A stretch of DNA of 7,492 nucleotides from Methanothermococcus okinawensis (GCA_015661585.1 DQVU01000187.1:1-7492); one strand, 5' to 3'; positions 1 to 6,747 are shown, counted from the first letter of the stretch. The notes: generated by a model not told the origin, from the sequence alone. Made by a program: numbers and translations.

Positions 1-165
1 AATAATTTTTTAAATTATTTAATATTTTTAATATGGTTTTTGGGTTGTGAGCATATTATAAGAAGCATTTATTTTGTTTTTTTTAAAAAGAAGGTTTATG
101 TGTTGAAGTATTTCTATATAGGCATATGGGAGGGTGTTGTTGGAAGGTATTATAGGAGAGATTAA
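1..165 (+). CDS. Possible C-terminal end of a family 2 glycosyltransferase (partial, left edge)
   Basis: Frame 1 is open from the first base to a TAA at 163-165, 54 codons, which is long for chance in DNA this AT-rich. The translated end reads RSIYFVFFKKKVY, then LKYFYIGIWEGVVGRYYRRD. A basic Arg-x-x-Tyr-Phe stretch followed by a hydrophobic turn and a Gly-x-Trp-(Glu/Asp)-Gly-x-x-Gly-Arg end is typical of the tail of GT2 rhamnosyltransferase-like enzymes, so I read this as the 3' end of such a gene starting outside the window. This is family resemblance from memory. The catalytic domain is not visible, and the fragment could be a pseudogene tail or a chance open frame. If real, it points toward the minus-strand operon and would extend the glycan locus to the far side of the IS remnants. 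Confidence 0.33.
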   Translation, partial: NNFLNYLIFLIWFLGCEHIIRSIYFVFFKKKVYVLKYFYIGIWEGVVGRYYRRD

Positions 166-233
166 TAAAATTTATTTATAGTCAAGAACATAATTTCCCA
201 AAACTTATAATCTATAAGGAGACACCCCAATAA

Positions 234-750
234 CTACCATCTCCTCACCAAATTAAAGTAAAACATAAACATCATACAGAAACGGTTCCAACACTCCAAA
301 GCCCGTCTATCCCCCAACCCCTCCCGTTTCTTCCTCCCCTTCCTAAAATTAACTGTGATAGAGGAGAAGATCCTCACCCTCTGCTTAAAAGACGGGAAGA
401 AAGACTCAACTAAATTCCTGCCACCAAATCTCCCATGCCTGTAATTCAAACCTAAACCCTGTAGAGCACTTCTATATTAAAATTGTATCATCTACTGCCA
501 TTTTAGTTATAACCACCTTTTCGATTTTTCTCCTCAGATTCGAGGATATCCTTGAACTTCTCTATCCAGTAATGGACAGTTGATTTTCCCACATTTAGGA
601 GTAATACTATCCTTCTAATACCTGAAGACAGGGGATACATATCTATTGCTAGAAGTTTTATCTCCAGAGGGGATTTTATTTCTCTCTGGAAAATGGAAAT
701 TTCTTCAGTAACTTTATTAGGTTTAGTTCCGACATGTTTACTGTTATCAT
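234..750 (-). pseudogene. Decayed IS6-like DDE transposase, catalytic core deleted
   Basis: Three pieces of one transposase lie in order on the minus strand in three different frames. (1) Positions 748-503 encode an N-terminal helix-turn-helix region with LEIKLLAIDMY, then LLLNVGKSTVHYWIEKF, ending at TAA. (2) Positions 519-475 encode KVVITKMAVDDTILI, which matches the first catalytic Asp motif (usually VDET), ending at TAG. (3) Positions 476-234 encode YRSALQGLGLNYRH, then GGRNLVESFF with the catalytic Glu, KQRVRIF, and FYFNLVRRW before TAG. The segment between the first Asp and the YRSALQ block, including the second catalytic Asp, is missing. By comparison with the neighbouring plus-strand copy this is roughly 180-190 bases. 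No start codon is evident in the helix-turn-helix frame. The gene cannot make an active enzyme. The family call rests on the RNxVExFF and ALQxLGLxYRH motifs, shared with the adjacent copy. Confidence 0.8.
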
Positions 751-1334
751 GGTAAAAAAAAAGACATTAAATTAAAAGTGCTTACAGCATTATTGTATTA
801 CTTAGACCTTTCTCTCAGAAAAACCAGTGAATTTATGTCCTATCTCCAAGAAATAAGTCATGAGTCTGTAAGAACATACTATCACAAAATAAAAGAGGTT
901 ATTAAGTCTCCTGAAAAAAGGAATAGAAGACTTATAGCCGTAGATGAAACAAAGATGAAGATTGAAAATACTCAGGTCTTTGTTTGGAGTACCATAGATG
1001 TCGATACTAAGGAATGCCTGGCTATATGGGTTTCTAAGGGTAGAAGTAGTTTTGAAAGGACATATTTCTCAGAAAGGCTCTTAAATACTATAGAAACAGA
1101 TGGAATTTGTTGTCGATAAGGAACCCTGGTATCCATGACCTTTTAATGTTTTGAGATTGAAATACAGACATGAAACCTTATTAGCAGAAATGCAGTTGAA
1201 GGATTTTTCTCTAAGTTAAAGGAAAGAGTAAAGAGATTCTGGAAGGGATTTCCATATAATTCTTCCTTTGATTCATCTCAGAGTAATTAGAGAGCTTTGT
1301 AGCGTTATATAATCTCTGGGGGCTGTTAATTTGA
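751..1334 (+). pseudogene. Degenerate IS6-like (IS240/IS26-type) transposase
   Basis: A nearly full-length transposase can be followed across shifting frames. Positions about 757-1064 encode IKLKVLTALLYYLDLSLRKT, a helix-turn-helix region, RRLIAVDETKMKI (first catalytic Asp, codon 943-945), VFVWSTIDVDTKE and WVSKGRSSFE. The frame then changes near 1060 to FLRKALKYYRNR. It changes again near 1100 to EFVVDKEPWYP (second catalytic Asp, codon 1115-1117), followed by TGA at 1136-1138 where the family has Trp, and RLKYRHET. It changes near 1180 to RNAVEGFFSKLKERVKRFW (catalytic Glu, codon 1198-1200), and near 1287 to LESFVALYNLWGLLI and TGA. That makes at least four frameshifts and one nonsense change. 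A GTG at 778 would allow a 113-residue product, but it would have only one catalytic residue and is not a credible gene. The first ~15-20 residues and the left end of the element are missing at the junction with the minus-strand copy. Confidence 0.88.
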
Positions 1335-1353
1335 TAGTTCTCCTTAATAATTT

Positions 1354-1370
1354 CTTAACTTGACAGTGCC
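1354..1370 (-). repeat. Right terminal inverted repeat of the plus-strand IS6-like element
   Basis: Read inward on the minus strand this is GGCACTGTCAAGTTAAG. The first eight bases GGCACTGT are the same as the start of the IS26 end (GGCACTGTTGCAAA), known for the IS6 family. It lies 20 bases past the final transposase stop, as expected for a right end. No partner copy of GGCACTGT is seen near 745-760, which supports loss of the left end. Confidence 0.55.
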
Positions 1371-1432
1371 CCCTTAAGGATATATTATAAAATTTCACAA
1401 TAAGTTTAGGATGTTATGTGTTTGACTATAAG

Positions 1433-3637
1433 TTAATATATTAATACCTGATTACCCCCATTATCATAAACCTTTGAACATTTCATTGTTAAATTATAGT
1501 AATGTTGTGTTGCGTTATAATATATTAAAGTTTTACCAGCCAAAGGATCGTTATAATACCATATTTTACATTTAACTAATAATTCCATAAAGAATACATA
1601 ACTATTTTTTTTAATATTGGTAGTTATATCCTTAACCCTGGATATAGGTATATTTCCATATGCATGTAACGGAGCATTTCCAAACGCCCATGAACCAGAA
1701 TATATTTTATAGTTAGGGTTACCATGTATTGAGAGCCATTTAGAACCATAGACATCATAAGTTGTTATAATACCACTATAGAATCTCCCTGTTTCATTAA
1801 TATTAGAATATTTGTAACTCAGTATGGTATGCTTACTTAAATACCTCAAATAAGGAGGCTGTTTTACTATCTCATTTAGAAATCCAGTATTTAAAAACAT
1901 GAATACCAGTAAAAAAATAGCTAAAATTTTTATTATATTTTCATATTCCAAATTTATTTTGAAATTTTTAATCATGCGAAATATAAAAATAAAACCTACT
2001 ACACTAAATGGGGCTAAGGTGAAAAATGCTAAATGATATAGCCTATATGGATTCATAGCAGCAAAAAAGGGGACTGCTACAGCCGCTCCAAGTATTATTA
2101 ACCAATATGTAGAAAAAGCTAAATATAGTATATTAAATTTATATTTTAATTTAAATAAATCATAAAATGTTTTCAAATAACCAATAAATATTAAGCCCGA
2201 AATAGTTAAATACATATATTTTAATAACTGACCTAAAAACGGTAATGGCTTCACTAATGTATAGGCTCCTCTTGAATAATCAGGATGCAAAAATTTTGTA
2301 AATATGTTATTTAGTATGGCATTCCCTAAATTTACCAGTGAAATAAAACTTACTGATTTTGAAATATACATATACCATCCTAATGTGAATATAAAATAAA
2401 ATAATGTAAAGTTTATTATTTCACCAAAAATTTGACCTATGATCCTCTCTTTTCTTACAACTTCAAGTATTTTTATAAATATGATTGAAAATAATAGCAT
2501 ACCCATAACTAGATATGATGTTCCATAATGTGATACAATTAAAGAGATACTAAAAATAGTGAATAGTATCGTTTTTTTTAATTTATTTAATTTTAATACT
2601 GACAATAATATTAAAATCAATAATAAAAATATTTCAGCAACTAATTGCTTTGTTAAAAATGGGATAAGAGTATAGAATGGAATGATTATAATAAATAAAT
2701 AAGATGCTATAAATGATAGTTTTCTATCATTATTTAAAAAATTAGAATATATGGAATATAATCCAATAGGTAAAAAAGAACATAATAATGGGAATATTAT
2801 TTTATATATCCAATTTAATTCAACTTTACAAATATAATATATAAATGATGGTAATAATGTAGCACTTAAAACAGAATTGTAACTAAAAGGTAAGTCGTAT
2901 CTCCAAATATGGTCGGATATGACGCTATTTGCAGAATAAAATTCACCATAAACATCTTTAACAGGTATATAGTTTGTAAATAGGCTAATATATAATATTA
3001 GACTAATGGCCATAATCCAGATAGCATAGGGATAATATTTTTCATTAATCCAATTGGTAAATCCAACGATTAAACTAACTGAAGCAATAACAACAATCAT
3101 TACCATTAATAAAATATTGTTATTATAGTAATTAACTAAGTATGTTCCAAATATGGCCATAAAGGGAATTAAACTTAAAAATAACACCTGTGGGTTTATT
3201 ATATCCTCAATTGAGATATAATCAGGATTTTCGTAATCTTTATCTCTTATGTATGCGACAATGGACAATATCACTATAACTAGAGACATAGTTAAAACTA
3301 TAGGCATCTCTGCTATTGGTTTATCTGTTATCCCTAAAAGAGGATAGAACATATTCATTAAAAACCCGATAAACATATCTAAAAATAAACTCAGTCCTAC
3401 TGCATATAGGAAACTTTCTATACTATCTAAATTATGTAATTTTAAAATTCTTAGTAATAAATACCCAGGTATAAATGTTAAGTATATAAACCCTATCACC
3501 GGCCTTATAATAAAAGTATCTATTCCAAAATTATTAAGGACAAATAATACTAACAGTGATATTTGAAAAAATAATATTACTATTAAAAACTTTTTGAATT
3601 TCCAATTCTGCAATTTAAATGGATTTAGTGTCTTCAT
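1433..3637 (-). CDS. DUF2206-like polytopic membrane protein, possible GT-C glycosyltransferase
   Basis: This 734-residue protein begins with a short basic N-terminus. It has many hydrophobic segments from about residue 17 to 585 (roughly 17-35, 43-65, 75-100, 112-130, 149-170, 174-195, 203-221, 278-297, 308-328, 333-350, 357-390, 405-425, 470-490, 502-527, 535-555, 568-584), then a hydrophilic C-terminal domain of about 145 residues. The start (VIGFIYLTFIPGYLLLRILK) and the end (KVYDNGGNQVLIY) resemble archaeal DUF2206 proteins as I recall them. The acidic loop after the seventh segment, KDVYGEF (D228, E232), sits where GT-C enzymes carry catalytic acids, so a role in moving sugar from a polyprenyl carrier outside the membrane is possible but unproven. 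The C-terminal domain has three N-glycosylation sequons (N614, N708, N715). The ATG follows the upstream GT4 stop by 10 bases, with a purine-rich site (GAGGGAGATGAG) overlapping that stop, so translation is probably coupled. Parts are extremely AT-rich (12% GC at 2581-2640 by hand count). A flippase or polymerase is an alternative. Confidence 0.78.
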   Translation of the reverse strand: MKTLNPFKLQNWKFKKFLIVILFFQISLLVLFVLNNFGIDTFIIRPVIGFIYLTFIPGYLLLRILKLHNLDSIESFLYAVGLSLFLDMFIGFLMNMFYPLLGITDKPIAEMPIVLTMSLVIVILSIVAYIRDKDYENPDYISIEDIINPQVLFLSLIPFMAIFGTYLVNYYNNNILLMVMIVVIASVSLIVGFTNWINEKYYPYAIWIMAISLILYISLFTNYIPVKDVYGEFYSANSVISDHIWRYDLPFSYNSVLSATLLPSFIYYICKVELNWIYKIIFPLLCSFLPIGLYSIYSNFLNNDRKLSFIASYLFIIIIPFYTLIPFLTKQLVAEIFLLLILILLSVLKLNKLKKTILFTIFSISLIVSHYGTSYLVMGMLLFSIIFIKILEVVRKERIIGQIFGEIINFTLFYFIFTLGWYMYISKSVSFISLVNLGNAILNNIFTKFLHPDYSRGAYTLVKPLPFLGQLLKYMYLTISGLIFIGYLKTFYDLFKLKYKFNILYLAFSTYWLIILGAAVAVPFFAAMNPYRLYHLAFFTLAPFSVVGFIFIFRMIKNFKINLEYENIIKILAIFLLVFMFLNTGFLNEIVKQPPYLRYLSKHTILSYKYSNINETGRFYSGIITTYDVYGSKWLSIHGNPNYKIYSGSWAFGNAPLHAYGNIPISRVKDITTNIKKNSYVFFMELLVKCKIWYYNDPLAGKTLIYYNATQHYYNLTMKCSKVYDNGGNQVLIY

Positions 3638-3647
3638 CTCATCTCCC

Positions 3648-4766
3648 TCACTTCATATTATAAACTTCCTCATAAACCTTTAAATGTTCTTCAGCACACT
3701 TCTTCCAACTGAATAACTTAGCCCTCTCTAAACCCTTCTTTCTCAATTCTTCCCTTAATCCATCGTTAGTTAAAACCTCATACATTGCTTTACTTAACCC
3801 ATCTACATCGTAGGGATCAACCATGATCCCAGCATCTCCAACTACTTCTGGCAGAGAGGAAGTATTAGATGTTATCACAGGTGTTCCACAGGCCATGGCC
3901 TCTAAGGGCGGAAGTCCGAAGCCTTCATATAGAGAAGGATAAACGAAGAGATCTGCAGCGTTGTATAGGGCAGGGAGATCCTCATCTGGAACGTATCCTG
4001 TGAATATAACATCCTTCCTGAGGTTTAGTTTGTCTATGGTTTCAAATATTGATTTATACTTCCATCCTTTTTTACCGGTAATAACTAATTTATGTGGCAA
4101 TCCTTGTTTTTTAAGTTTGTAGTATGCTTTAATGAGGGTGGGAATGTTTTTTCTCGGTTCTAATGTCCCAACGTATAAAATAAAAGGATAGTTTATACAG
4201 TATTTCTCTTTTATATTGTTAATTTTCTCCTCAGATAGGGGTTTATATTTTTCATCAACTCCAAGGTGAATAACTTTTGTTTTATCTTCAGGTATTTTGA
4301 AGTATTTTATTATATCTTTTTTTGTATTATATGAGTCTGCTATTATTTTATCTGCTGTTCTGAGGGTTTTTGGTAGGAGGAGTTTGTATCTAAATATCGT
4401 TATTTTTGTAAATGTTTCAGGAAAATGAAATGGAATGATATCATGAATTGTTATCACTTTTTTTTGATATTTTAATTTAACAAATAATGAGGCATTTTCA
4501 GGACTATGTATTATATCTAAATCTAACTTATTATGATTTAAATAATAATTTAAATAAATATGCCAAAAATAGAAAGATTTTAAATATTTAAAATTTATAG
4601 GATTTTTTATAAAAATTTCATTTAATTGAAATATATTATTTTTATCATAATTTATAAGATAAATATCATCGAAAAGTTTTGATAGTCCATAAATTAATCT
4701 ATAAACATAGTACCCAATACCAGTTAATGGTCTATTTAGTCTATCTGCGATTACTCCAACTTTCAT
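3648..4766 (-). CDS. GT4-family (GT-B fold) glycosyltransferase
   Basis: The 372-residue length is normal for GT4 retaining transferases that use a nucleotide-sugar donor in the cytoplasm. The N-terminal acceptor domain shows the glycine-containing loop RPLTGIGYYVYRL (12-24), HSPENAS (87-93), VITIHDIIPFHFPE (104-117) and ADSYNTKKDI (143-152). The C-terminal donor domain shows FILYVGTLEPRKN (195-207), VITGKKGW (228-235), FTGYVPDEDLPALY (255-268) and the EX7E motif YEGFGLPPLEAMACGTPV (E281 and E289), then SSLPEVVGDAGI. ATG 4766 gives a start at the beta strand MKVGVIADR, and an in-frame TAG four codons upstream rules out a longer form. A moderate site, GTAGGTAGAGATT, precedes it. The gene ends 10 bases before the DUF2206 gene. 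Base composition is split: the segment for residues about 29-89 is 12-13% GC, while 3841-3900 in the donor domain is 48%. Mannosyl- or rhamnosyl-transfer is plausible next to gmd, but donor and acceptor cannot be read from sequence. Confidence 0.93.
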   Translation of the reverse strand: MKVGVIADRLNRPLTGIGYYVYRLIYGLSKLFDDIYLINYDKNNIFQLNEIFIKNPINFKYLKSFYFWHIYLNYYLNHNKLDLDIIHSPENASLFVKLKYQKKVITIHDIIPFHFPETFTKITIFRYKLLLPKTLRTADKIIADSYNTKKDIIKYFKIPEDKTKVIHLGVDEKYKPLSEEKINNIKEKYCINYPFILYVGTLEPRKNIPTLIKAYYKLKKQGLPHKLVITGKKGWKYKSIFETIDKLNLRKDVIFTGYVPDEDLPALYNAADLFVYPSLYEGFGLPPLEAMACGTPVITSNTSSLPEVVGDAGIMVDPYDVDGLSKAMYEVLTNDGLREELRKKGLERAKLFSWKKCAEEHLKVYEEVYNMK

Positions 4767-4859
4767 AATCTCTACCTACTCCCTCAATTACCTCTCTAAA
4801 CCTCACCTAAGAGAACTTCTGCTAAATTATCTCTATTTCTTTTGCTTTAATTATAAAAA
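4767..4859 (-). promoter_or_regulatory. 93-base gap between the two GT4 genes, possible internal promoter
   Basis: Immediately after the stop of the upstream GT4 gene the minus strand reads TTTTTATAATTAAAG, which could serve as an oligo-T stop signal or as a TATA-like box. Purine-rich DNA follows, with several ribosome-site look-alikes (AGGTGAGG, GAGAGGTAATTG) that lead to no open frame. Only the last one, nearest ATG 4766, fits a gene. This is weak evidence. Confidence 0.2.
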
Positions 4860-5945
4860 TCATCTCTTAAGGTTATTAAATACTTCAAGATATTTTTTTG
4901 AAATATTATCCCAACTGTATTTTTCTATAATAATGTCCCTAATTTTCCTCTTAATTGCTCCATTTTTTTCAATAACATCCATCATTTTCAATACTTCTTC
5001 TACAAACCTTTGAGTATTTAACGGTTCAACTAGAATACCTGTTTCTCCATTTATAACTGCATCTTTTATACCTTCCAAATTCGATGCTACAACAGGTACC
5101 CCATGAACATTGGCCTCAAGTATAACAACACCAAATCCTTCCATATCACCTTCTACAGGTATATTCGGCATAACAAAAATATCTGCTATATTGTAGAGAG
5201 ACTCTAACATCTCATCATCTACTCTACCTAGAAGTACAACATATTTCCTTAAATCCTTTTTATCAATTATTTTTTCAATTTTTTTTCTATAGGGTCCATC
5301 TCCCACAATAAGATATACAAAATCATCTCTTACTTCTAGAAGTTTTGGAATGATATCCTCCACAAACCAGTGAAATCCCTTTCGTTCAACTAAACGGCCA
5401 ACAGAAAGAAGAATCTTTTTATTATCTGGAATATTCAACTGGTTAAAAACTTTCTGTTTATATGTAATAGTGTTTTCATGTACAACATTAGATACGCCAG
5501 AAATACCATTTGGAATAACAATTAATTTTTCAGCAGGTATCCCTCTCTTTATACATTCCTCCTTTGTTGCATGACTTACACAAATGATTTTATCAAGATA
5601 TTTAGTACATCTTGGAACTAAAAATTGATAGATTTTATTCCTATAAGTAATGTCTAAACCATGGATTGTTATAACTACCGGTTTTCTAAAGACTTTTAAT
5701 ACAAGTCCTAAGGGTGCTAACAATCCATCCTGTAAATAGATAACATCAATCTTTTTCGTCAATAATATTTTAATAGCTTTGACAAAAAAATAAGGGAGAA
5801 CTATTGGTAACCATATATTCGACTTTCCCCAACTGATCAACTCGACTTCAGTAAGTTTAGAGATGTGAGTATATAAATTATATGCAACTGTCTCCATTCC
5901 ACCTTTGGATGGAGGATACTTACGAGTTATAAATAATATCCTCAT
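4860..5945 (-). CDS. GT4-family (GT-B fold) glycosyltransferase
   Basis: The product has 361 residues from ATG 5945. The N-terminus MRILFITRKYPPSKGGMETV is the classic GT4 opening with its Gly-Gly-Met-Glu acceptor loop. Other landmarks are VVITIHGLDITYRN (90-103), ICVSHATKEE (121-130), VIPNGI (143-148), LLSVGRLVERKGFHWFV (179-195), LIVGDGPYRKKIE (212-224), LLGRVDDEMLESLYNIADI (238-256) and the EX7E motif MEGFGVVILEANVHGVPVVA (E269 and E277). The enzyme should be cytoplasmic or membrane-associated and transfer a sugar from a nucleotide donor with retention. Start choice: a GTG at 5954 adds three residues, but the ribosome site GAGGT (5956-5960) lies only one base from GTG and ten from ATG 5945, and homologues usually begin at MRI. 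The gene lies between gaps of about 100 bases upstream and 93 downstream, so it may be its own transcription unit or part of a longer operon. It is clearly different from the next GT4 gene, not a recent duplicate. Confidence 0.93.
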   Translation of the reverse strand: MRILFITRKYPPSKGGMETVAYNLYTHISKLTEVELISWGKSNIWLPIVLPYFFVKAIKILLTKKIDVIYLQDGLLAPLGLVLKVFRKPVVITIHGLDITYRNKIYQFLVPRCTKYLDKIICVSHATKEECIKRGIPAEKLIVIPNGISGVSNVVHENTITYKQKVFNQLNIPDNKKILLSVGRLVERKGFHWFVEDIIPKLLEVRDDFVYLIVGDGPYRKKIEKIIDKKDLRKYVVLLGRVDDEMLESLYNIADIFVMPNIPVEGDMEGFGVVILEANVHGVPVVASNLEGIKDAVINGETGILVEPLNTQRFVEEVLKMMDVIEKNGAIKRKIRDIIIEKYSWDNISKKYLEVFNNLKR

Positions 5946-5955
5946 AGGATACACA

Positions 5956-5960
5956 ACCTC
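5956..5960 (-). promoter_or_regulatory. Ribosome binding site that decides the GT4 start
   Basis: GAGGT on the minus strand lies ten bases before ATG 5945 and one base before GTG 5954. The spacing favours the ATG. Confidence 0.55.
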
Positions 5961-5984
5961 TGTAGTTTGTTTTTCTTTTCTCTC

Positions 5985-6036
5985 AATTATTAATAATTAT
6001 TGTCTTCAATTGGTTTTATATTACTCTCTATATACC
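5985..6036 (-). promoter_or_regulatory. Gap between GT2 and GT4 genes: TATA-like box and 14-base palindrome
   Basis: The roughly 100-base gap holds a TATATA-containing stretch at 6025-6035 (minus strand GGTATATAGAG) and the perfect palindrome AATTATTAATAATT at 5985-5998. A promoter with an operator for the downstream GT4 gene is possible. In DNA this AT-rich both can arise by chance, and no upstream BRE-like A-run is convincing. Confidence 0.2.
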
Positions 6037-6047
6037 TACTTTTATAA

Positions 6048-6737
6048 TTACTTCCTAAGCCACGCCTTCAACATCACAGGGAATGCCACAAAAGGATACT
6101 TCAATACCTTCAATCGAGACACTCCATGTAATCTCTTCTCAAAAACTATAGGCACCTCTTTATATCTCAATCCCTTCTTTCCAGCCCTTATTATTATCTC
6201 CTGGTGAATGCCCCATCTCTCTGCCTCCAGATCCAATACCTCTGCAGCGTACCTGTTAATGGCAACTAATCCACTCTGGGCATCTGTAGTTGGAAGTCCT
6301 GACATAACCCTGGTAACTAAAGTAGATATACAATTACAGAGTATTCTTATTCTGTAGTTTATATTAGCACCCTCTTTATACTTCCCGAGGAACCTCGATC
6401 CCACTACAATATCAGCCTCATCATCTATAATAGGTTTGCAAACTGGTAATATATCCTCCTTTCTATACTGTCCATCTGCGTCGTATATAACACATACGTC
6501 GTAATTGGTAGACAGAAAATACTTATATCCCTCTCGTATGGCAGCACCTTTTCCCCTATTTTTAGGAAACCTTATAACCTCGACTCCACACTCCCTAGCA
6601 TACTTAGCGGTGTTATCATTACTTCCATCATCTACAACTAATATACCATCAACAATATTTTTAATATTATTTATCACAGTTTTTATAGATTTCTCCTCGT
6701 TGTATGCCGGTATAAGTGCCAGGATCCTCTTAGATAT
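6048..6737 (-). CDS. GT2-family glycosyltransferase (polyprenyl-phosphate sugar synthase type), probable AUA start
   Basis: This GT-A fold enzyme of 229 residues, read from ATA 6737, resembles dolichyl-phosphate mannose/glucose synthases. Motifs in order are ILALIPAYNEEKSI (5-18), ILVVDDGSNDNT (32-43), the nucleotide site NRGKGAAIREG (60-70), the metal-binding DxD in YDADGQ (D86, D88), VVGSRF (111-116), TDAQSGL (151-157), and the C-terminal KRLHGVSRLK (201-210). It has no C-terminal membrane segments, so it is the short DPM1-like form, which normally charges a polyprenyl phosphate with a sugar at the inner membrane face. The first ATG/GTG/TTG codon in frame that leaves the rest intact is GTG 6677. 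That start would delete the essential PAYNEE strand and is not believable. The frame is open back to a TAA at 6752-6750, and the only position giving the expected MSKRILALIPAYNEE start is ATA 6737-6735, three bases after GGGTGAT. It begins four bases after the gmd stop, so the two genes are probably translationally coupled. Confidence 0.9.
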   Translation of the reverse strand: MSKRILALIPAYNEEKSIKTVINNIKNIVDGILVVDDGSNDNTAKYARECGVEVIRFPKNRGKGAAIREGYKYFLSTNYDVCVIYDADGQYRKEDILPVCKPIIDDEADIVVGSRFLGKYKEGANINYRIRILCNCISTLVTRVMSGLPTTDAQSGLVAINRYAAEVLDLEAERWGIHQEIIIRAGKKGLRYKEVPIVFEKRLHGVSRLKVLKYPFVAFPVMLKAWLRK

Positions 6738-6740
6738 AGT

Positions 6741-6747
6741 ATCACCC
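6741..6747 (-). promoter_or_regulatory. Ribosome binding site overlapping the gmd stop, in front of an ATA codon
   Basis: The minus strand reads AAAAGGGTGATACTATA. GGTGAT matches the methanogen anti-Shine-Dalgarno core, overlaps the gmd TGA (6744-6742), and sits three bases before ATA 6737-6735. It supports translation starting here and not at GTG 6677. Confidence 0.6.

Larger units (their letters stand above)
234..1370. mobile_element. Two head-to-head IS6-like element remnants
   Basis: Two insertion-sequence remnants of one broad family abut with their transposase N-termini facing each other. The minus-strand copy ends at about 750 and the plus-strand copy begins at about 751-757, separated only by a run of nine A residues at 754-762. 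Neither left end is recognisable, so either one element inserted into the other and eroded, or a deletion fused them. Only the right end of the plus-strand element is recognisable, at 1354-1370. No matching target duplication can be shown because the partner end is gone. The two are not copies of one element: the readable protein pieces, such as GGRNLVESFF against AEMQ/RNAVEGFF, differ at many positions. Confidence 0.7.

Noticed and set aside
204..218. Inverted repeat CTTATA-atc-TATAAG as a terminator or operator
   Set aside because: The stem is only six AT-rich base pairs with no following T-run. It is expected by chance in this composition.
234..449. 71-codon minus-strand frame (TTG start) as a small gene
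   Set aside because: It is the C-terminal piece of a decayed transposase: motif GGRNLVESFF with conserved sequence continuing upstream of the TTG.
778..1119. 113-codon plus-strand frame as an intact small gene
   Set aside because: It is the N-terminal half of a transposase. The rest continues in other frames after 1060, and it holds only one of three catalytic residues.
1136..1138. In-frame TGA in the transposase as a selenocysteine codon, since Methanococcales use UGA for selenocysteine
   Set aside because: The family has Trp here (TGG to TGA is a single change), the gene has four frameshifts as well, and transposases are not known selenoproteins.
1371..1432. Terminator for the minus-strand operon
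   Set aside because: No convincing oligo-T tract or hairpin follows the DUF2206 stop; I see nothing I can support in this gap.
5905..6207. Plus-strand open frame of about 100 codons
   Set aside because: It lies opposite the C-terminus of GT2, the intergenic gap and the start of GT4, with no recognisable motif or ribosome site. It is a shadow.
6048..6677. GT2 gene starting at GTG 6677
   Set aside because: This start removes ILALIPAYNEE, the first strand of the GT-A nucleotide site, which is readable in frame just upstream; no ribosome site lies before the GTG.
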